DNA of 64,000 nucleotides, from contig CM043967.1 in assembly GCA_014529385.2 (NCBI GenBank), forward strand, positions 134,675,182 through 134,739,181. Direction: 5' to 3'. The translations under genes and the position numbers were made by a program. Source of the stretch: Adiantum capillus-veneris. Its lineage: Eukaryota > Streptophyta > Polypodiopsida > Polypodiales > Pteridaceae. This document shows, piece after piece, positions 56,601-64,000 of this stretch; positions within the stretch are counted from its first letter, which is position 1, and each line of letters begins with the position of its first letter. Below the pieces are notes generated by a model, which saw nothing but the letters and a program-made list of their open reading frames with translations, was not told the DNA's origin and searched no databases.

Positions 56601-56690
56601 AACCTTGCAGATCTTTTCACAAAGGCATTGTCTCGTGAGAAGCTTGAAGCTTTCCGCAAAGCTTTGGGCTTACTCCCCTTTGTGGACTGA
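53631..56690 (+). pseudogene. Element F integrase, RT and RNase H
   Basis: One frame broken by four stops: TAG 53970, TAG 54999, TAA 55185 and TAA 55473. Element E has Gln codons at three of these and Lys at 55185. The GAG-pre-integrase region holds LWHAHFGHLNF. The integrase core holds LVHSDFCGPM, TFIDDYSRHAW, LRSDRGGEYMS and QNGVAERKNR. RT has TKWVYKLKRKPDGEI, RLVAKGYAQ, ALYGLKQSPHAWYEKAD and YVDDLLI (about 55736). RNase H has AFSDSDWA and ends SLAYVPTQNNLADLFTKALS. No frameshift is seen, so this is the best-preserved pol in the copia pair. Confidence 0.93.
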
Positions 56691-56755
56691 TCTTGTCCTC
56701 AAGGCATGGCACTTCCCTTTACTCATGTGCCATCTCTCATTCACCGCATCACTCT

Positions 56756-56763
56756 AGGGGGGA
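56756..56763 (+). other. Polypurine tract of element F
   Basis: aggggggat just before the 3' LTR. Confidence 0.8.
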
Positions 56764-56765
56764 TT

Positions 56766-56993
56766 TGTTACCATATACATGTGGTAGTGATGTGTGTGAA
56801 CACACTAGGACCGCCGAGGCATTTTTTCCCTCTTTAGGAGGTTTTTTCCCCCGTGCATTGTATTTACGCCCATCACTCTAGGGCTATCTATCTTTTCCAT
56901 TTCACACTAAGTAATACACTTTCTATTGTGTGCCTTGAGCTTCCTTCGTCTTCTCCAAGCCGTGCGTGTTTCTCTGCAACCCTAATTCCGACA
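56766..56993 (+). repeat. 3' LTR of element F
   Basis: 228 bp; ends CCGACA, then target duplication AACCC and the rest of element G's LTR. Confidence 0.96.
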
Positions 56994-56998
56994 AACCC

Positions 56999-58094
56999 AA
57001 ACCATGATTAAAATTTCTAAAAACACCATAAAGATGAAGCTCGTGTCGTGTAGACCTCCGTATAGTATCCATATACTTAATTCCAACAACAGACGAGAGT
57101 GTTACAAGATTTCGAAGTTGGGGTATCTCTCAAAAGCTCCAAAAAAGCTAGTCTCTGTAAGCAAAAAGGGTCTGCAAGGAATTGCAGCTATTAAAAAGGG
57201 GATTTTTGTTTGCTCTTGTCCCAAGGAATTTTCTCTCTCCTCTTAGCCAACATGGTCCTCTCTTTGGGCACCTTTTAATTGGTCCAACTTTGGCCTTTTT
57301 TGGGTGAAAAATGAGTTGTTGGTGACCATTTGACCAAGGAATGGGGTGGGGGGAAGTGTCCGGGGACCAGAAAAGGTGGCCAGGCACCTGGGCACCTTGT
57401 GTGGACTCAAAATTTTGCCATCCCCTTCCCCATGAGCCCAAGAGTCCCCATAGCTAAGCCTCGAGAGAGCTCCTCTCACCTTTGATACACCATAATGGGC
57501 TCCCAAAGTGCCCTATGTACCCTCCACTTTCCCCTTTCCTCTTCACATGTGGGATTACTTCCATGGCACATGGCAAATCTCCCCAATCTTTTCAACTTCC
57601 CCAAAAATTTCAAGCTTCTCCCAAAGTAGGGGAGGACTTCTCGAACACTTTTCCCCCGGGCATACCTAGTTGCTGCGGTCACCAAATGATGCACCATAGC
57701 ACACGGCTCGAAGCCCATCACCTCGGCTATCTCCAGAAATATAAAACTTCAACATTTATAATCTTAAACCCCCAAGTTGCCCTTCTCGTGTGGACCTACA
57801 ATCACCTTCTAAGTTGAAATCGCCCGCTTCGGATGCTCATAACTCATGATGTACAAGTCCGATTCACAAGCTGTAAAGCGCGGCTGAAAATACTTATTAA
57901 AAACCATATTTTGGAGTCTTGAACAACCCAAAAAATCAGCATTCAATCTTGGAAAAATCACACCTTTGTAGATGAATTTTTACAGAGCCACTTCCAAAAC
58001 TCGTAGGGCTATGTACACATATATACACGAGGCTAATGGGAAAGCTTTCTAGCATGAATCAGTGACTTTATGCTCATCCAAAAAATGCCTGACA
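56999..58094 (-). repeat. 5' LTR of element G, second part (right of element F)
   Basis: It continues the LTR match to 45925, ending CTGACA. A minus-strand TATA-like gtgtatatatgtg lies near 58020. Confidence 0.85.
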
Positions 58095-59744
58095 GTGTGT
58101 GAGAAGAATTTTGAGGAATTAAAATGGTTGATACATCTCTTGACCACGACTGATCCCTACTTAGTAGAGAGCGTCTCTCCGATTGCACAAGCTTACCCTT
58201 TTGACCAAGATGACTATACACGCCTAGTGACATTCTTAGGAAACATATGTGCATCTAATGATGAGGAAGATTTACATGATTACACGGATGGCACGTATCG
58301 TCTCACGGATGATGGCTTTATTTTTTTGGACGAGACAAGGATAGGGGTTTAGACTTAGGGCTACCCACCCATTTGTACAATATCTTGTTCCCTTGACCCT
58401 CTAGGGGGTGCAAATAATTAGGTTAGGGTTCTTTATGTTGTTTTGATTGTGTTCAATAAACGTTAGTGCCTCTTCCCACTGATGTGCCTCCTAGAGGTAT
58501 TCCTTGTGTTTTCTAGTGTGTATAGGAATGCATTCCAGTAATTGCCATTTTGAACTTCATGGAATCCTCGTCTCGTTCACTCTTCAAATCAAGCGCGATC
58601 ATCAACACGAACATGTGTTTCTTTTCCATTATCATTGCCTCTTGTCTTTTTAGCATCCATGTTTGTCTGCTTTAACTATGATTGGTAGCATAATATTCAG
58701 CACATTTGCTTAGTATTAAACATTAGATTCAATATAATTTTATGTCATAGTCCCTTGTCTAGGTTTATGGATCAAACAGTCTGACTAAGCTAGTTTAACC
58801 AAGATGGGCATTAGAGATGCTCTCTTAATACCATGGGAAATGCCTTCCTAATTTTCAATGGTTACTTTAGGTTCTTAATCCAACTTAGGTAGCATTTTTG
58901 CAATGTACTAGTGCTTTCTAGTGGGCTTAATCCCTCTTGACCTTTAGTTTAACTATTATAAAGGAAGTTTACTATTGTGATGAGCCTGGGGAGGGTAATA
59001 GTGTCAATATGAGCCCCCAAAGTTACAAAATTGAAAGGCAATGAAAAACCAAACAAAAAATAAAAGTGCCAAAAATGTAAAATCTTAATTTGGTACTTCA
59101 CTCACATGTATTGCCTATGGTACTAGAGCCCTAAAGGTTCCCATTGTGGGCGCTTTTCCTTGAAAAGCAAAAAGCCCAAGGCATATAAAATAAGCACATA
59201 CATCAAAAATTGAATTAATGTGAAAAACATTGGGGGGTAAAACAAAGGGAATAATTCAAGCGATGATTTCATAAGCAATTCCTTTTATTATAGCATAACT
59301 AGAAGGTCTTCTAAGTATAGTCTCTAGTCAGTCCTCGGATGTGAAATAATTTGCTCTCGCGATTAAACAGCTTAATTCACCAGAGAGAATTGAGAAGCTT
59401 GCCCATGGTATTAATAGCTCACCTCTAATGCCTCTCGATCATTAAATTCGCGACTCGAGACTTGTTTATTTTTTGACCTTTACAACTGCTTATGCGTTTG
59501 ATTATATTATAGTATAATGTTTACTGCTGACAAATTGTTTAATATTCTGTTACCAATCAATTTGTGTGCCTACTCACTCCTTATGCTTTTTTATATATGG
59601 GATGCAATTACTGTGCCATTTTTGGTTGATTTTACAATGTTTGAAGAAAGCTCAAGACTACAAACTCAGATGCTCCTCCACCTCAACAAACAAACTTCAT
59701 CTCACTAGCTTCCGAGGACGGAATCTACATTAGGAAGGGGGACA
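58095..59744 (+). other. Unassigned sequence right of element G
   Basis: A frame running out of the G LTR to 58352 gives about 85 non-LTR codons of acidic, protein-like sequence (DEEDLHDYTDGTYRLTDDGF); I do not recognise it. The last 100 bases look like the 3' end of a gypsy element: a frame ending ISLASEDGIYIRKG, then a purine tract taggaaggggga at 59731-59742. The middle (58400-59600) has nothing I can assign. Confidence 0.4.
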
Positions 59745-60036
59745 TGTTAACCCTTACGGATACCCTATCACCTTCGACAAATTCCTTATCACTTATTTGA
59801 GTTGTGGACCGAGATTGTCAATCCAATAGATGCGTAGGTGATCGCCGATGAGAAACGCACCACTTACCTTACTTTAACAATATTTTTGCAATGACCGGCC
59901 ACTGTGGGCACCCACGTGTGAATGGGACAAATTCATATAAAAGGTCCATTTTGACCTAAAAACCTTATTCTTTAAGGTGAATGCTAAGAAGTGCTCTTAC
60001 TCTACCTCTATCTTCTTCTCCTTCGTGTGCTCACGG

Positions 60037-60038
<2 letters not shown>

Positions 60039-60073
<35 letters not shown>

Positions 60074-60107
60074 CTTGAGAGAGAGGGAGAGTGTGTGTGT
60101 GTGTGTA
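60039..60107 (+). repeat. (GT)n microsatellites
   Basis: About 32 bases of GT, a short GA-rich spacer, then about 16 more bases of GT, inside the candidate LTR. Confidence 0.95.
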
Positions 60108-61099
60108 TCGAGCATTGCAGCGGCATTGACGGTGACGGCGGGTCCTTCTTCTTCATGGCACGGTATCCTTCACGATGGAAAGCATTGAGCGGTGAGTGAC
60201 ACACCATTGTCTCTTTGAGCTTGCTAGGATTGTCTAGTTGTGTGCTTGCAGCCATTCATGGCTCGCACAGAGTATTTGGCAAGTTCCCAGCCTACGACAT
60301 GTGCGATAAAGCGCACATTCCAGGTTCCCACCTCAAGCACAACCCTAGCCTGCCTAAGGTCTAAGGACTTTTACACTAACCATTGGCGGTCTTTAATGAA
60401 GCTAACCCTAAGTTCTTTCAAGCTCCATTGGCTAGCATTTCTCTTTGACATACCATCTCTCATTTGGACCCATTAACTTTGGCCCCGTGTCGAGATAGGT
60501 CCATAAGCACATGTCCATATTCTAACTCTTGTTCCTGTTAATTCTCCCACATTAAATGATCGGTTTAATATGAGAAAATCATTTGGGTTAGTTAGATATC
60601 AAATTTTATGATAAATAGGGCATCTCTTTGCTTTGGATAAATCTTTGAATGGCTTGGTAAGTAGCCAGGGTGGCAGGAGTAGGACCGTCTTTAAATGGAC
60701 CAAAAAAAACATTATGATGCATGGCACCAATGATTACTTACATTTTTTGCTGAAAAGAGGGGGAGATGGGCATATAACACTTGAATCAAAAGGGGTATTG
60801 GCCTTTTGATCAAAATTTTAAATTATTTAAAAAGCTATGTAAGGGCTAAAAAATTTGGTGTATATAATAACCTTATTTATAACCTACAGTAAAATCACTC
60901 GTATCTCAAAGGAGTGATGACATTATTTATTACAAGATAAAAAGGAATGTCAAAAGAAAAAAAAGACACACATTCTAAAAGAGAATGTTGAAAATACTTT
61001 GGACATGTCATGCCAATGCCATATCCACGGGAGATCACGGACCTGGGCCAATAAGTGGTCGGCTGCCAGAGTGGAATAGGGGATCCAATAGCCAGGGGC

Positions 61100-61106
61100 T
61101 ATATAA
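61100..61106 (+). promoter_or_regulatory. TATA box in candidate LTR
   Basis: TATATAAG in ggggctatataaggg, about 50 bp before the LTR end, which would make R-U5 very short. Confidence 0.4.
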
Positions 61107-61155
61107 GGGAGGTTGGGTGGTGAATCCAGTCGAGGCAGCTCCCCGGGATTTACAC

Positions 61156-61167
61156 TGGTATTAGAGC
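61156..61167 (+). other. Primer binding site next to candidate LTR (initiator tRNA-Met type)
   Basis: TGGTATTAGAGC, one mismatch to the initiator Met site, one base after the LTR end. Confidence 0.65.
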
Positions 61168-62813
61168 TCAAGAAGAGGGCAACGTGGAGGAGGAGCCTCT
61201 GTCTTGCATGGCTTGAAGCGGCTCGATCTCTCTCTCTCTTTGTCTCTCTCTCTCTCTCTCTCTTGATCTCAGCATGGAGGCATGGCCTCCCTATCTTGGT
61301 GATCTATTCCTCTTCCTATCTTGTGGAGGCTCCATGGCGGCAAGCCGTAGGAAAGGACTCTTGCATGGCAAGACTAGCCAGGGCGGGTAGGAGCCGCGAG
61401 TGGGAAACACCCCTTGCTGCATGGAGAAAGGAGCAGGTTTGGGCTCTCCAGAATCACGTGAGGACTCCTCCAATCTTGATCGCACCACCGAGAGGAGAAC
61501 ATTTTGTTTTTTGGGCGGATGCAACGGGGTAACACACACACGACAATGAGCGCATCTCTCTCTCGACAGTTTCGCCATCGCTGTAGCAAGAAGGGTTTAT
61601 TTTTGTTTTTTTTTTCCTCAAATTTTTCTTACACACCAGTGGGCACCCCAACTTGGGCACCCTGCCCACACAAGGGGTTTATCCCACGGTCGGAGTAAAG
61701 CACGAAGAGTGTTGTCTATTCGACAACATGCATGGACCATCCATGCCTTGGTACACCATCCGCATGCAAGATGTACTTTGTTTTTTTGAAGCTCATATGC
61801 AGCAAATTGCACCGGTACAAACAATTCAAAGGTATTGGCAAGAAGCACTCAAAGCTCTATGGCAAGGTTTGAGCTTGAGCGGGCAGGTCGGCAAGGCTAA
61901 AAAGAGCCAACATGGTAAGACCACAGTTAAGTATGACCAAGTTTTTCCAAGGATCTCGATACGAGAAGCTTGGCATGTATGATCATGCCACATGCAAGAT
62001 GTTGATAACAAGGACATCGAGAATACAACGACAGAGTTCCACTGCTCAAAGAGGGCTTATCAGGGTCGATAAGCAAGTTGACTTTAACATTTTCAATTCT
62101 GAATTCATTGAATTTTGCAGATATCTCTGCATTACAAACACGCATTGGGCAATTTGTAGCTAATTACTTGTCGATCATCAAACCGCTCAAGCATGTTCAT
62201 TATGGATGCCAATTTTCCACTATTGGCTTTGGAATGTCTACTAGCACATGGCTCCTAGGAAATGTTGGCGCATCCGGTTCCGACAAGGCATGTTGCATAC
62301 CAGTACAGGCAAGGCCTGCAACATGTTGATTTTTTGTTGAATATTGACACAATTTTCATCATGCATGGCATGTATTTTGTCCTATGAAGAAACGCTTCTT
62401 TCTCCCTCATTCAAAATTCCCAAGAGGAGCAAGGCTCCATACACTTACTTGGTCATAGATTTTAATTAACAAGTATCTCTTTTATTTATCCTCTTCCTAC
62501 TATCAAGAGGAGGGGGAAAGCAAGGATTGAATTTTCTAGGGCATGGCTCCTAAGCAGGTTGTCTATCTTTAATGCAATCAGACAACGATAGGATCCACCC
62601 ATTGTCGGCAAGCGTGATCCGACAAGTTTTCTAAGACATCATGGGAGCAAGGCTCTGTCTACAAATCTTTAGGCAAGCCAAGCAGGGATGAGGTACATCT
62701 CTTGCAAGTATTTTTTTAAAAAAACATTGTACAATTTGACAAGGCCGATTATTTGTGAATGCTCGACAAGGTCGACTTTCTAACGTGAAAGTGCATTTTC
62801 CACTTGATTATGC
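61168..62813 (+). other. Noncoding stretch after the primer binding site
   Basis: It contains a short CT-rich tract (61227-61263) and ORFs up to about 140 codons with no domain signs. It may be the leader of a non-autonomous element; no gag is readable. Confidence 0.4.
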
Positions 62814-64000
62814 TTACCAGCAATGTGAGCAATATGAAAATTGTGAAAGAAAATTTCCCCACCTAATTTGTTTGTTGGAAAGCTTGGTTTTCATCATGAA
62901 GCACTTGAGACTTTGGTGGTCCGTTTGCAAAATAAATGGAGTCCCCAAAAGATAGTGCTTCCATGTATCTAGGGCATGTAGAACAGCTAAAAGCTCTTTT
63001 TCGTATATGCCCAAGATTTGTTCCTTGGCATTGACCCTTCGGCTCTCATATGCTATGGCATGCCCTTCTCTGAAGCAAAATTTCTCCAAGGCAATCACCA
63101 CAAGCATCACATTGAACCTCAAATGGATTTGAGCGATCCAAAAGCATAAGGACTGGTTGGGAGGTAACCTTCTCTTTGAGCTTGTCAAAATCATTTTTCT
63201 CTTTAACAGTCCATGAGTACTTAACGTTCTTCTTTGGAAAGTCATGCAATGGTCCCGCTATTTGAGATAATTTGGCTATGCAGCATCTATAGTATGCACA
63301 CATACCAATAAAGCTTCTTAGCTCATGTCGATTCCTTGGATTAAGCCATTCTTTTAGTACCTCCAACTTTGATGGATCCATATGGATACTATGTTGAGAG
63401 ATAATGTGACCTAAGTATTGAATCTCTTGAAGGAAAAATTCACTCTTCTTTTGATTGATAAAAAGCTTGTTCTCCCTCAAAGCTTGAAAAATTACGTGGA
63501 GATGTTGCTTGTTCTCCTCCAAGGACTTGAAGTAGATGATGATATCATCAAAGAACACTCCACTGAATTTGCGGTAGGGTCTAATATTTTCTCCACTAGA
63601 TGATTGAATGTGGTCGGTGCATTAGTCAAGCCAAAAGGCATGACAAGATATTCATAAAGACCAAACGTTGTATGAAACGCGGACTTTATGATATCTTCAT
63701 TCACTATCCTTATTTGATGATAGCCACTTTTAAGTCAATCCTACTGAAGTATTTTGAACCTTGTAACTTATCAAACAAATCTTCTATTGTCGTTACGAGA
63801 AACCTATTTTTGATAGTGATATGGTTAAGCTCTCGATCGTACACACACATGCGGTATGTACCATCTTTCATTTGCACTAAAGAACTGGAGAACAAAAGGG
63901 AGAGGAGCTAGGAATCTCCATCCATTTGTCTACCAATTCTTGTACTTGCCTCATGATCTCCTCGTGTTGAGCTTGGGAAACACGATAAGGAGGCTTGTTA
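62814..64000 (-). pseudogene. Element I: chromovirus-type RT and RNase H fragment
   Basis: On the minus strand from the window end: DGTYRMCVYDRELNHITIKN and YFSRIDLK (63895-63710), [12 protein letters not shown] (63640), catalytic FFDDIIIYF (63550) and YLGHIISQHSI, then RNase H with VQCDACGDCLG, HAIAYESRRVNAKE, YEKELLAVLHALDTWKHYL and LQTDHQSL. Homology stops near 62841 after RWGNFLSQF, so integrase is missing. Frames change near 63710, 63550 and 63060. The motifs are those of plant chromoviruses. The rest of gag-protease is beyond the window. Confidence 0.85.

Larger units (their letters stand above)
51491..56993 (+). mobile_element. Element F: Ty1/copia retrotransposon with a foldback insertion
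   Basis: 5503 bp between two 228-bp LTRs that differ at about seven sites, flanked by a perfect target duplication AACCC (51486-51490 and 56994-56998). Order: gag, protease, integrase, RT, RNase H, then polypurine tract. Same family as E but opposite strand. Inserted in the right LTR of element G. A 449-bp inverted-repeat insertion lies between protease and integrase. Confidence 0.96.
44678..58094 (-). mobile_element. Element G: Tat-like Ty3/gypsy retrotransposon, right LTR split by element F
   Basis: Left LTR 44678-45925, internal region 45926-51384, right LTR in two parts (51385-51490 and 56999-58094) around element F. The minus strand carries gag, protease, RT, two RNase H domains and integrase. 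The LTRs start TGTTAG and end CTGACA (plus strand) and differ noticeably. The flanking pentamers (agaat on the left, gtgtg on the right) do not match. Confidence 0.85.
59745..61154 (+). repeat. Candidate LTR (about 1.4 kb) with PPT on the left and PBS on the right
   Basis: It starts TGTTAACCC directly after a purine tract and ends GGGATTTACA directly before TGGTATTAGAGC. TATATAAG lies at 61100. No second copy is in the window, so the borders rest on the flanking signals alone. Confidence 0.55.

Noticed and set aside
58062-58352. A complete small host gene
   Set aside because: Its ATG lies inside the LTR of G, so the ORF start is artificial. The non-LTR part is protein-like but unrecognised.
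59981-60255. ORFs with Cys-Val or His-Thr runs
   Set aside because: They are translations of GT microsatellites.

Overview
This window looks like repeat-dense nuclear DNA of a land plant with a large genome. Every recognisable coding region belongs to an LTR retrotransposon. Both plant-type Ty1/copia and Ty3/gypsy lineages are present, including Tat-like elements with two RNase H domains and a chromodomain-bearing chromovirus. A fern or other non-flowering plant is possible, but the species cannot be fixed from this sequence. I see no convincing host gene, no rRNA or tRNA gene and no CRISPR array.

Layout. (1) 1-4989: 3' part of a Tat-like Ty3/gypsy element (A, + strand), ending in a 2.6 kb LTR. 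It sits inside the 5' LTR of element B. (2) 4990-13478: element B (+), a Ty3/gypsy element whose RT and integrase motifs look more like fungal than plant gypsy elements. Its 2047-bp LTRs begin TGTCG and end CGACA. (3) 13479-33058: an old Athila-like gypsy element D (+), broken into three pieces by B (entering from the left), by copia element E (14419-19499, -, target duplication ACAAC) and by chromovirus H (22030-29791, -, target duplication TCCAC). (4) 33059-43136: Tat-like element C (+), a close relative of A, with a complete 2715-bp 5' LTR and a 3' LTR cut off at 43136. (5) 43137-44677: unassigned sequence with a chimeric ORF and repeated W(V/I)PK motifs. (6) 44678-58094: Tat-like element G (-), whose right LTR is split by copia element F (51491-56993, +, target duplication AACCC). 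F in turn carries a 449-bp foldback insertion. (7) 58095-64000: unassigned sequence, a 1.4 kb candidate LTR with a PPT on its left and a PBS on its right, and a minus-strand chromovirus pol fragment running off the window.

The elements work as self-contained units: LTR promoter and terminator, primer binding site, gag, protease, reverse transcriptase, RNase H, integrase and polypurine tract. Most copies are broken by stops and frameshifts. By eye, LTR pairs differ least in B (about 2-3 percent over the shared 467 bp) and F (about 3 percent), more in E (about 5 percent), and clearly most in H.

The most unusual signal is a pair of small ORFs of 70 and 72 codons. They occur in the presumed RNA leader of two very different gypsy elements: inside the LTR of B, and just after the primer binding site of C. 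The proteins align without gaps at about 60 percent identity and differ at many synonymous sites, which suggests selection on the peptides. I do not recognise them.
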